Source: an uncultured Erysipelotrichaceae bacterium (GTDB lineage: Bacteria; Bacillota_I; Bacilli_A; RF39; UBA660). Taken from it: 9,161 nucleotides of DNA. The stretch is taken from contig CACZSX010000044.1 of the NCBI GenBank assembly GCA_902783915.1, positions 1 to 9,161 on the forward strand. The letters run 5' to 3'. The translations under genes were made by a program, and so were the position numbers. Below are positions 1 to 5,763 of this stretch, in pieces. Numbering within the stretch: the first letter of the stretch is position 1; each line of letters starts with the position of its first letter. Under the pieces are notes generated by a model that had not been told where the DNA came from, made no database searches, and saw nothing but the letters and a program-made list of their open reading frames with translations.

Positions 1-298
1 TATAAACTCATATTTTGAAGATACAAAAATACTAAAAATACATATAGTTTGGAATTATTGGTATTATGATATAACTAAACAATATGTTCCAGAAGAGAAT
101 AAATATGATTTTTTTGATGAATTAACAGGCAGAACACCGGGTGATAATAGCGTTATATACGATACTGCTAAAGCACGTCATACTCGTCAAGAAGTCGCAT
201 ATTTCTATGTTAAGTATTTACCAGAGGAATATAGGATAAATGCATATGATTTATTCCCTGAGTTAGAGCATGATAAGGTTTTAAGTTTAGATAATTAG
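1..298 (+). CDS. C-terminal fragment of an unrecognised protein
   Basis: An open frame enters from the left edge (first complete codon at position 2) and ends at TAG 296-298, giving about 98 residues. The fragment is rich in aromatic and acidic residues (for example NYWYYDITKQYVPEEN) and ends PELEHDKVLSLDN. I see no membrane segment and no catalytic motif I can name. It is followed at once by a terminator, so it is the last gene of its transcript. The adjacent ATP-grasp and glycosyltransferase genes make a surface-polysaccharide or envelope role possible, but that is only context. It uses several GC-ending or CG-containing codons (GGC, CCG, AGC, CGT, GTC) within a short stretch, slightly unlike the genes that follow. 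The reading frame is well supported; the function is unknown. Confidence 0.75.
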   Translation, partial: INSYFEDTKILKIHIVWNYWYYDITKQYVPEENKYDFFDELTGRTPGDNSVIYDTAKARHTRQEVAYFYVKYLPEEYRINAYDLFPELEHDKVLSLDN

Positions 299-300
299 AA

Positions 301-326
301 AAAGAATATTTATATTCTTTTTTTTT
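301..326 (+). terminator. Rho-independent terminator of the upstream gene
   Basis: The arms AAAGAATAT (301-309) and ATATTCTTT (312-320) are perfectly complementary. The innermost A-T pairs must open to make the loop. The right arm runs into a T tract at 318-326. The hairpin starts 2 nt after the TAG stop, and the T tract lies where the -35 of the next promoter would fall. Confidence 0.8.
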
Positions 327-335
327 ATGTATACG

Positions 336-356
336 TGGTATAATAAAATTAGGTGA
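336..356 (+). promoter_or_regulatory. Extended -10 promoter and RBS of the ATP-grasp/GT operon
   Basis: TGG followed by TATAAT (339-344) is an extended -10 element. No recognisable -35 exists, because that region is the T tract of the preceding terminator. The ribosome binding site AGGTGA (351-356) sits 4 nt before ATG 361. Transcription would be expected to start about 7 nt after the -10, at or next to the RBS, leaving a 5' UTR of only about 10 nt. The start point is inferred, not seen. Confidence 0.7.
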
Positions 357-360
357 TTTT

Positions 361-1323
361 ATGGGTAGAATTAAAGGTTATTTAAAGAGAATTGATGAGG
401 TTGCATATAAGAATAATAAGAGTACATTTTTAATGGTTATTGATGTTTTTATTTGGTATATTTTTTATGGTGCTACTTTAACTGATTATTTAAATTATGA
501 GTTTTATAATAGAAGTTTTAAGGAAAGAAGAGAATACGCTGTAGTAAGAACTCAAAATAAATTTTATGAGAGGGTTAGTCCTTCTAAGTACAAGGAGTTT
601 TTTACTATTAAACCTAATTTTTTAAATAATTTTAAGGAGTATATTGGTAGGGATTTTTATGTACCTAGTGATGGTATTGATAAGTTAAAGTTATTTTTAA
701 AGAAGAATAAGGAATTTATGATTAAGCCTCTTGATGGATTAGGTGGTGCAGATGTTAAGAAGGTAAAATCTAGTGACATAAAGAATTATAATGAATATTT
801 AAAGTATTTGGAAGATAATAGGATGTTTTTAGAGGAATTAATTGTACAGCATAAGAAAATGAGTATTTTATGTCCATCTTCTGTTAATACATTGCGTGTT
901 ATGACTTTTGTTAATAATAATAAGAGTGAATTATTATATGCTGCTTTAAGAGTTGGTAATGGTATAAATGAGGTAGATAACTTCCATAAGGGTGGTATGG
1001 GTATATCTATTGATACTGCTACTGGTAGGCTAAAGGGTGAAGCAATAGATAAGGATTTAAGGCATTTTACGAAGCATCCTGTTACTAAGACATACTTTAA
1101 TAATTATGAATTACCTTATTGGAATGAGATTAAGGAATTGGTATTAAAAGCTGCATTGGTAAATCAAAATATAAAAGTAGTTGGCTGGGATGTTGCTATT
1201 ACTAAAAATGGACCAGTACTTGTTGAAGGAAATAGAAGACCTGGTTTTGATTTGGTACAGGTATTAAGTGATAAGGGTAGAAAAGATATAATAAGGTATG
1301 TTTATAGTAAATTGGGGAGGTAA
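361..1323 (+). CDS. Sugar-transfer-associated ATP-grasp protein (ATPgrasp_ST type)
   Basis: The 320-residue product matches the ATP-grasp family found in polysaccharide clusters (ATPgrasp_ST). The nucleotide-binding strand and glycine loop are KPLDGLGG at 122-129. The acidic pair EE is at 158-159, NTLRV at 176-180, and the family signature VDNFHKGG at 205-212. The metal- and ATP-binding end is GWDVAI (275-280) followed by LVEGNRRPG (287-294). ATP-grasp enzymes join a carboxylate to an amine or similar nucleophile through an acyl-phosphate; the substrate of this subfamily is not established. The N-terminus has a hydrophobic stretch (23-42) but no signal peptide. ATG 361 follows AGGTGA at a 4-nt gap. 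The stop is 2 nt before the glycosyltransferase gene, so the two are co-transcribed, which suggests modification or decoration of a surface glycan. Family call firm, reaction unknown. Confidence 0.88.
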   Translation: MGRIKGYLKRIDEVAYKNNKSTFLMVIDVFIWYIFYGATLTDYLNYEFYNRSFKERREYAVVRTQNKFYERVSPSKYKEFFTIKPNFLNNFKEYIGRDFYVPSDGIDKLKLFLKKNKEFMIKPLDGLGGADVKKVKSSDIKNYNEYLKYLEDNRMFLEELIVQHKKMSILCPSSVNTLRVMTFVNNNKSELLYAALRVGNGINEVDNFHKGGMGISIDTATGRLKGEAIDKDLRHFTKHPVTKTYFNNYELPYWNEIKELVLKAALVNQNIKVVGWDVAITKNGPVLVEGNRRPGFDLVQVLSDKGRKDIIRYVYSKLGR

Positions 1324-1325
1324 TT

Positions 1326-2471
1326 ATGAAGAAATTAAATATATTAGTAATCCCTAGTTGGTATCCTAATAAGAGCGATCCATTATGGGGAAATTATTTT
1401 ATAAAGCAAACTGAAGCATTAAGTTCTTATGCTGATACTTCTATGTTGTATATAAATAGAGCAAGTGTAAAAGAACCTCTTAATTATTTTAATGAAAAGA
1501 GTACAGATGGTTATTATGATAATAAGTATCCATTTAAATTTTATAAGAAAACTATATTAAATTTTAGATCTGTAAGTTTAGATTACTCTTATAAAAAGTA
1601 TGCGAAGGATGCTTATAAAGCATATAAAAATTTAGAATTATTTACTGGCAAACCAGATGTTATTATAGCTATGAGTGCTCTTCCTGCAGGGCTTGCTGCA
1701 AAGTATATTAGTGAAAAAGAGAATATTCCATATATAGTGCATGCTCATAGTGAAGGTATAATGATAAATCCATTATATAAGGATTATGTTACTACTATAA
1801 TAAAAGGAGCTGCTGATTATATGGCAGTTAATGAAAGTATTAAAAAGATTGTTGAATCTAAAAGAAATAATTGTCATTTAGTACCAAATTTTATAGATTG
1901 TAATAAGTTTAAAATAGGTAAAAAAGATAGTAAGGATTTTATATTAATAAGTGTAAGTAATTTTTATAAAGTAAAAGCTTTAGATGTTTTATTAAAAGCA
2001 ATGGATATTGTAGTAAATAAAAAAGGTAATAAGAATATTAAGTTAAAGATAGTAGGTACTGGTGAATATAAAGATTTTTATGAAGGTATAGCAAGAAGTT
2101 TAAATCTTATGGATAATGTTGAGTTTGTTGGTTATGTAAATAATGATAAATTACCTGAATTATTATCTTCTTCTAATGCATTATGCGTATCTTCAACTTT
2201 TGAAACATTTTGTATTCCAATAGTAGAAGCTTTTGCATCTGGCATACCAGTTATTACTACTGATTGTGTTGGACCACTAGAAATAGTTAATAAAGATAAT
2301 GCAATAGTAACTCCTATAAATGATATAGATAAATATGCAGATTCTATATTAAAAATGGTTAAAAATTATAAGAAATATAATAGTAAAAAGATTAAAGACT
2401 ATGCTTTTAATAAGTATGATAAAAGTGTTGTTTGTAAAAATATAATTGATATATGTAGTAATTTAAAATAA
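1326..2471 (+). CDS. Glycosyltransferase, GT4-like (GT-B fold)
   Basis: The 381-residue product is of usual length for a retaining GT4 glycosyltransferase, which moves a sugar from an activated donor to a growing surface glycan on the cytoplasmic face. The N-terminal Rossmann half starts ILVIPSWYPN (6-15), with HAH at 139-141. The C-terminal donor-binding half has KIVGTG (241-246), NVEFVGYV (264-271) and the GT4 signature at 290-312: STFETFCIPIVEAFASGIPV, with the E-x7-E pattern given by E293 and E301. This is followed by GPLEIV (316-321). There is no transmembrane segment. The RBS GGGGAGG (1314-1320) lies in the last codons of the ATP-grasp gene, 5 nt before ATG. The neighbour suggests exopolysaccharide, capsule or teichoic-type glycan work. 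Donor and acceptor cannot be read from sequence. Confidence 0.92.
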   Translation: MKKLNILVIPSWYPNKSDPLWGNYFIKQTEALSSYADTSMLYINRASVKEPLNYFNEKSTDGYYDNKYPFKFYKKTILNFRSVSLDYSYKKYAKDAYKAYKNLELFTGKPDVIIAMSALPAGLAAKYISEKENIPYIVHAHSEGIMINPLYKDYVTTIIKGAADYMAVNESIKKIVESKRNNCHLVPNFIDCNKFKIGKKDSKDFILISVSNFYKVKALDVLLKAMDIVVNKKGNKNIKLKIVGTGEYKDFYEGIARSLNLMDNVEFVGYVNNDKLPELLSSSNALCVSSTFETFCIPIVEAFASGIPVITTDCVGPLEIVNKDNAIVTPINDIDKYADSILKMVKNYKKYNSKKIKDYAFNKYDKSVVCKNIIDICSNLK

Positions 2472-2493
2472 AAAACTTCTTATGAAGTTTTTT
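2470..2493. terminator. Bidirectional terminator between convergent genes
   Basis: AAAAAACTTC (2470-2479), loop TTAT, GAAGTTTTTT (2484-2493) is a perfect 10-bp stem with a T run on each strand. It fills the 21-nt gap between the glycosyltransferase stop (2469-2471) and the minus-strand stop (2493-2495), and touches both stop codons. It should terminate both transcripts. Confidence 0.85.
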
Positions 2494-2714
2494 TACATTC
2501 TAGCATTTGGATACATATTTTGATTATAAACATCTGCTGGTAAAGAAGGATTATATTCGTTATAAACATTAGTAGTTCCTTCTAGTCTAGATATTCTATT
2601 ATCTAATCTTTTAATCATTTTTTCAATATTGTTAAGTCTATTTTCAAAATCCATAGCCATATTTGGATAATATTCGGGATATGGCATATACATTTGATTA
2701 TTTCTATCTATCAT
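2493..2714 (-). CDS. Small coiled-coil protein with Tyr/Pro/Asn/Met-rich tails
   Basis: A 73-residue protein I do not recognise. The centre (about 23-46) is a textbook heptad helix, with L27, I30, I34, L37, I41 and L44 at alternating 3/4 spacing and charged residues between, so it should form a dimeric or trimeric coiled coil. The two tails are low-complexity and alike: MYMPYPEYYPN (8-18) before and NEYNPSLPADVYNQNMYPN after the helix. There is no signal peptide, cysteine or membrane segment. The gene is real on several counts: RBS AGGTGA (2723-2718) at a 3-nt gap from ATG, a plausible -10, its own terminator, and a full frame with no competing ORF. Tyr/Pro-rich tails recall spore-coat or self-assembling surface proteins, but that is resemblance only. 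Confidence 0.72.
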   Translation of the reverse strand: MIDRNNQMYMPYPEYYPNMAMDFENRLNNIEKMIKRLDNRISRLEGTTNVYNEYNPSLPADVYNQNMYPNARM

Positions 2715-2717
2715 AAT

Positions 2718-2744
2718 TCACCTAATACCTTTCATTAAAGTATA
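2718..2744 (-). promoter_or_regulatory. Promoter -10 and RBS of the small coiled-coil gene
   Basis: On the minus strand, TATACT (2744-2739) is the best -10. With a 17-nt spacer the -35 slot would be 2767-2762 (ATAACA, poor), which overlaps the trmB -10 on the other strand. AGGTGA (2723-2718) is the RBS of ATG 2714. The leader would be about 20 nt. Confidence 0.5.
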
Positions 2745-2761
2745 TGCGAAAGTAATAAATG

Positions 2762-2782
2762 TGTTATAATCTTATTAGGTGA
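2762..2782 (+). promoter_or_regulatory. trmB: Extended -10 promoter and RBS of trmB
   Basis: TGT followed by TATAAT (2765-2770) is an extended -10 with no good -35. AGGTGA (2777-2782) is the RBS, 4 nt before ATG 2787. The distance from TATAAT to ATG (22 nt) equals that of the promoter at 339. The predicted start lies at or beside the RBS. Confidence 0.68.
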
Positions 2783-2786
2783 TTAT

Positions 2787-3407
2787 ATGCGTCTTAGAAA
2801 ATTAAAAAATTCAAATGAATTAATTAATAATTCAAAATATATAGTATTAAATCCAAGTGATTATAAAGGTAAATGGAAAGAAGTATTTAATAATTCTAAT
2901 CCAATATATATAGAAATAGGTATGGGTAAAGGTAAATTTATATTAGAGAATGCACTTAAAAATAAGAATATTAATTATATTGGTATTGAAAAGTTTGATT
3001 CTGCTATTAGTAGAGCAATAAAAAAGATAGATAATTATGATATAAATAATTTAAAATTAATAAGGATGGATGCGGAAGACTTAGAAAGTGTATTTTCTAA
3101 TGAAATAGACTTATTATATTTAAATTTTTCTGATCCATGGCCAAAAGATAGGCATGAAAAAAGAAGACTAACTCATGAGCATTTTTTAAAGATATACGAT
3201 AAGATATTGAAGAATAAAGTAATAATTCAAAAAACTGATAATAGGAAGTTATTTGAGTATTCAGTATCATCTTTAATCAAATATGGATATAAAATTGATG
3301 AAATTAGTTTGGATTTGCATAAAGATAAAGATGATGTTATAACTACAGAATATGAAGAGAAATTTATGAAAATTGGAGTTATATATATGGCAATATATAA
3401 AAAATAA
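2787..3407 (+). CDS. trmB: tRNA (guanine-N7-)-methyltransferase TrmB
   Basis: TrmB transfers a methyl group from S-adenosylmethionine to N7 of guanine 46 in the variable loop of tRNA. The 206-residue length is close to Bacillus TrmB (about 210). The SAM-binding glycine motif is YIEIGMGKGKF at 41-51 and the acidic ribose-binding strand is YIGIEKF (64-70). The catalytic and tRNA-binding loop is LNFSDPWPKDRHEKRRLT (112-129), followed by KTDN (149-152). The C-terminal family signature is TEYEEKF (187-193). No key residue is missing. It appears monocistronic, with its own extended -10 promoter and a weak hairpin after it. In B. subtilis the orthologue ytmQ lies on the same side of the ytxGH/tyrS/rpsD region, from memory. 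Confidence 0.96.
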   Translation: MRLRKLKNSNELINNSKYIVLNPSDYKGKWKEVFNNSNPIYIEIGMGKGKFILENALKNKNINYIGIEKFDSAISRAIKKIDNYDINNLKLIRMDAEDLESVFSNEIDLLYLNFSDPWPKDRHEKRRLTHEHFLKIYDKILKNKVIIQKTDNRKLFEYSVSSLIKYGYKIDEISLDLHKDKDDVITTEYEEKFMKIGVIYMAIYKK

Positions 3408-3408
3408 C

Positions 3409-3438
3409 CAAAAAGTATAGTTATATAAATGCTTTTTG
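3409..3438 (+). terminator. trmB: Imperfect hairpin after trmB, possible weak terminator
   Basis: CAAAAAGTATA (3409-3419), loop GTTA, TATA (3424-3427), a 4-nt bulge AATG, then CTTTTTG (3432-3438). The only U-rich stretch is inside the right arm, so termination would be weak. The hairpin ends where the next extended -10 begins, so it could also affect that promoter. Confidence 0.35.
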
Positions 3439-3464
3439 TGATATAATAAAAAAAGAGTAGGTGG
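3439..3464 (+). promoter_or_regulatory. Extended -10 promoter and RBS of the envelope operon
   Basis: TGA followed by TATAAT (3442-3447) is an extended -10; no good -35 is visible upstream. The RBS AGGTGG (3459-3464) is 4 nt before ATG 3469. The leader is predicted at about 15 nt. It would drive the four genes to 5532. Confidence 0.65.
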
Positions 3465-3468
3465 CTCT

Positions 3469-4122
3469 ATGAAGAAAGTTATATTTTTATTTCTACTCTT
3501 ATTATTAGCTACTGGGTGCAGTAAGGAAAATATAGATATAAATAATTATGAAACTATATTGGATACTTTTTTAAGTAAACCAACAGAATTGGTAAATAAT
3601 TATTCATCTGGTTATAAATATTATTTACCATCTGGTGTAAGAGTAGTAGATAGTAAGGATTATAATGATAAGTTATATTATAATGGTGATTATTATTATT
3701 TATTTGTAGATGTTGTTAGTTACTATTATAAAAATGATATTGATTATGAAAAAAGTTCACAAGCTATATTTTCTAAATCATTAAATTATAATGGTAAGGA
3801 AGGATATACTGAAGTTGTAAAAGATAATGATTTATATAAGATTAGTGTATATTATAATTATTCTAAAATAGAAGGTTATGTAGAATATGATAATATAGGT
3901 CAATCTTTAATAAATATGTGTTATATTCTTAATTCTATTAAGTTTAATGATGCGGTTATAGAATTATCTGTTGGAAATGATTCAATAATTTTTACTGAAG
4001 AAACATATGATTTTTTTACTCCAAGAAAAAAAGGTGGAAACTTTATTGATTATATTAAACTATATGATGAATATAAAGAAGTAACAGATGAAAATAATAT
4101 TGGTAATAAAGGAAATGAATAG
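3469..4122 (+). CDS. Putative lipoprotein of unknown function
   Basis: The 217-residue product begins with a lipoprotein signal: two lysines, a hydrophobic core (FLFLLLLLA) and the lipobox ATGC with C17 as the lipid-bearing cysteine. The mature part is therefore anchored on the outer face of the membrane. It is rich in Tyr, Asn and Asp, has many short beta-like segments (for example YYYLFVDVVSYYYK at 75-88, and YKISVYYNY), and ends in a charged, flexible tail. LPSGVRVVDSKDYNDKLYYNG (about 53-73) reads like a structured domain start, but I cannot name a family. It is the first gene of a four-gene run ending with ytxH, with 9 nt to the next gene. The position suggests an envelope or division-related role, by context only. 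Confidence 0.8.
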   Translation: MKKVIFLFLLLLLATGCSKENIDINNYETILDTFLSKPTELVNNYSSGYKYYLPSGVRVVDSKDYNDKLYYNGDYYYLFVDVVSYYYKNDIDYEKSSQAIFSKSLNYNGKEGYTEVVKDNDLYKISVYYNYSKIEGYVEYDNIGQSLINMCYILNSIKFNDAVIELSVGNDSIIFTEETYDFFTPRKKGGNFIDYIKLYDEYKEVTDENNIGNKGNE

Positions 4123-4131
4123 AGGTGCATT

Positions 4132-4842
4132 ATGGGATTATTTGATAAACTAAAAAATGTATTTATTGAGGAAGATTTTGATGAGGATCTTCCAAAAGAA
4201 GAAAAAAAAGATGAAGAACAAGTAAAAATTGAGGAAATAAAGGAAGAAAAAGAAGAAATTAAGGATGTAGTAAGTGATGATACTTTTAGTGATAGAGAAT
4301 TATTAGATACTAAAGAAAAGTTTAAATTCCCTATTATATTTGAAGAAGATGATTTTAAAGAGGAAAAGAAAAAATCTAAAAGTGTAAATATTTTAGAAAG
4401 AGAAACTATTAAGTATGATCCAGAAATAAGAAAAGATGTAAGAAAAGAAAAGAAAGTATTTAAACCATCTCCTGTTATTTCTCCTGTCTATGGTGTGCTA
4501 GATAAGAATTATTCTAAAGATGATATTGCAACCAAAGATGGACTTTTAAGTGATGTAAATGAAGTTGATATAGATTATGTTATAAAAAAGGCTTCTGGTG
4601 AGTATACTACAAGAGAAGAGAAAAATAGTGTTGAAGAAGAAAGTAAACCTATAGAATTGTTTGTTGAAAAAGAAGTAGTAGAAGAAAAGAAAGAAGAAGA
4701 AAATAAAGCTAATGAAGAAGTAGCATTAGATGTTGATGAAAAAATCAAATCAATTGATGAACTATTAAAAGATACTACTGATGATGATTTTTATTCATTG
4801 GTTGATAGTATGTATAAAGATGAAGAAGGAGATGTAGAATAA
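4132..4842 (+). CDS. Acidic, mostly disordered protein with a conserved-looking linear motif
   Basis: The 236-residue product is dominated by Glu, Lys and Asp and is predicted disordered over most of its length; no membrane segment or signal is present. Four islands break the low complexity: an amphipathic N-terminus MGLFDKLKNVF (1-11), FPIIFEE (66-72), FKPSPVISPVYGVLDKNY (110-127), and a C-terminal helix around SIDELLK (207-213) and DFYSLVDSMYK (219-229). Such spacing of short hydrophobic islands is typical of scaffold or adaptor proteins that dock to partners. The N-terminus resembles the membrane-targeting start of SepF-like division proteins, and the PSP..SPVYG island recalls the N-terminal region of SftA-type DNA translocases, both from memory. 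It sits between the lipoprotein and the YtxG-like gene, and its stop overlaps the next ATG (TAATG). RBS AGAGGTG (4121-4127). Function unknown. Confidence 0.75.
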   Translation: MGLFDKLKNVFIEEDFDEDLPKEEKKDEEQVKIEEIKEEKEEIKDVVSDDTFSDRELLDTKEKFKFPIIFEEDDFKEEKKKSKSVNILERETIKYDPEIRKDVRKEKKVFKPSPVISPVYGVLDKNYSKDDIATKDGLLSDVNEVDIDYVIKKASGEYTTREEKNSVEEESKPIELFVEKEVVEEKKEEENKANEEVALDVDEKIKSIDELLKDTTDDDFYSLVDSMYKDEEGDVE

Positions 4843-5144
4843 TGACATTTGTTGAAGTATTACAAGTAGCATTACCATTAATTTTATATGTTGTTGCAAT
4901 TATATTATTAATAGCTTTAATAGTTTTAGTTGTTAAGATTATTAAAACTATGAAAAAAGTCGATGAGATAGTTGATAATGTAGAAAGTAAAGTTAAATCT
5001 TTAGATAGAGTATTTGGTTTTATTGATTTTTGTACAGATAAAGTATCTTATATGACAAATAAAGTTGTTGATAATGTAACAAATTTAGTAATGCATTTTA
5101 AAAAGAAAAAATATAATAAGAAAGAGGAGGAAGAAAATGAGTAA
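4842..5144 (+). CDS. One-pass membrane protein, YtxG/DUF948-like
   Basis: The 100-residue product has one long hydrophobic segment (about 8-34), then an amphipathic helix (KTMKKVDEIVDNVESKVKSL, 35-54), a second helical part, and a basic then acidic tail (KKKKYNKKEEEENE). This is the layout of DUF948/YtxG-type proteins: an N-terminal anchor followed by a cytoplasmic coiled coil. Its place directly before ytxH is the same as ytxG in B. subtilis, which supports the assignment more than any single residue does. It overlaps the previous gene by 1 nt (RBS AAGGAG 4826-4831, a long 10-nt gap) and the next by 8 nt, so translation is probably coupled. General envelope or stress role likely; molecular function unknown. 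Confidence 0.72.
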   Translation: MTFVEVLQVALPLILYVVAIILLIALIVLVVKIIKTMKKVDEIVDNVESKVKSLDRVFGFIDFCTDKVSYMTNKVVDNVTNLVMHFKKKKYNKKEEEENE

Positions 5145-5532
5145 GAAAGGTAAAGTAGGATTTTTAGGTGGTGCATTAGTAGGTCTTGGTTTAGGATTCC
5201 TATTTGCTCCTAAAAAAGGTGAAGAAACAAGAAAGGAATTAGCAGAACAAATTTCAAATTTATGGGATAAAGTAAGAAGTATGGATACTGATGAAATTAA
5301 AGCGAAATTTGAAAGTAAAATAAAAGAAATAGAAACTGGATTAAAAGATTTAGATAAGGAAAAGGTTTTATCTATTGCTAAAGAAAAAGCTGGTGATTTA
5401 AAGTCTAAAACTGAAGAACTTGTAAAAATGGCAAAAGAAGCTGGTAAACCAGTAGTAGAGAATGCAGCAGTATCTATTAAAAAAGGTTTAGCAAATGTTA
5501 CAAGAGATGTATTAAATAAATTAGAAAAATAA
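5137..5532 (+). CDS. ytxH: YtxH family membrane-anchored protein
   Basis: The 131-residue product has the YtxH hallmark: a glycine-rich N-terminal membrane segment (FLGGALVGLGLGFLFAP, 9-25) followed directly by KKGEETRKEL (26-35), then a long amphipathic, apolipoprotein-like helix of alternating Lys/Glu and hydrophobic residues to the end. The family is linked to general stress in Bacillus and is commonly found with YtxG-type partners; no enzymatic activity is known. ATG 5137 overlaps the stop of the preceding gene, with RBS AGGAGG (5125-5130) at a 6-nt gap. It is the last gene of the operon, yet no terminator follows: the -35 of the tyrS promoter begins at the next base after the stop. Confidence 0.9.
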   Translation: MSKKGKVGFLGGALVGLGLGFLFAPKKGEETRKELAEQISNLWDKVRSMDTDEIKAKFESKIKEIETGLKDLDKEKVLSIAKEKAGDLKSKTEELVKMAKEAGKPVVENAAVSIKKGLANVTRDVLNKLEK

Positions 5533-5561
5533 TTGACTTAGTATTAAATAAGTTATATACT
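5533..5561 (+). promoter_or_regulatory. tyrS: SigA-type promoter of the tyrosine T-box operon
   Basis: TTGACT (5533-5538), a 17-nt spacer, then TATACT (5556-5561): one mismatch to consensus in each hexamer. The expected start is near 5568, at the base of T-box stem I. The -35 directly abuts the ytxH stop codon. Confidence 0.88.
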
Positions 5562-5565
5562 ACAA

Positions 5566-5754
5566 GCAATTAGCGAATTTAAGTAGTTTATTAATTAGAA
5601 ATGTAGAGATTTAATGTTTGGTGAAAATTAAACTAATTACTAAATGAATTACTGCTAATCCCGTTAACCCGGTTATAGGAAGAGTGTAGATTAATCTATA
5701 AACTAAGGTGGTACCGTGCTTATGCGCCCTTAGATTATAGATTTTTTATTTTTT
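5566..5754 (+). promoter_or_regulatory. tyrS: Tyrosine-specific T-box riboswitch
   Basis: A leader that reads uncharged tRNA-Tyr and allows transcription into the downstream genes when tyrosine charging is low. Stem I is closed by ATTAGC (5569-5574) with GCTAAT (5654-5659). The specifier loop has the conserved AGTA on its 5' side (5582-5585) and GAAT followed by TAC on its 3' side; TAC at 5650-5652 is the tyrosine specifier codon. Above it, TTTA-AATTAG (5587-5598) pairs with CTAATT-TAAA (5633-5644), and an apical hairpin 5610-5632 has a GGTG-containing loop. The T-box core is AAGG-TGGTACC-GTGC (5705-5719), loop TTAT, then GCGC-CCTT (5724-5731): helix A1, the 7-nt bulge and helix A2 of the antiterminator. 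The bulge TGGT pairs with ACCA, fitting discriminator base A of tRNA-Tyr. Stem II appears reduced. Confidence 0.95.
5694..5754 (+). terminator. T-box terminator
   Basis: ATCTATAA (5694-5701) pairs with TTATAGAT (5735-5742), and CTAAGG (5703-5708) with CCTTAG (5728-5733). The stem is followed by T runs 5742-5747 and 5749-5754. This stem encloses the antiterminator core. It is also the only terminator after the ytxH operon. Confidence 0.85.
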
Positions 5755-5763
5755 GGAGGTATT

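Noticed and set aside
1..298. Recently acquired gene or mobile element cargo, because of the different codon choice
   Set aside because: Only 98 codons are visible, there are no terminal repeats or transposase motifs, and the bias is small.
4190..4300. Repetitive GAAGAAAAA-type purine tract that looks like a tandem repeat
   Set aside because: It encodes the Glu/Lys-rich part of a continuous reading frame, with no fixed repeat unit; it reflects protein composition and AT-rich codons.
5101..5144. A-rich stretch before the 8-nt overlap of the YtxG-like and ytxH genes, as a possible programmed frameshift
   Set aside because: ytxH has its own AGGAGG at a good distance and a typical N-terminus at its ATG, so ordinary translational coupling is sufficient.
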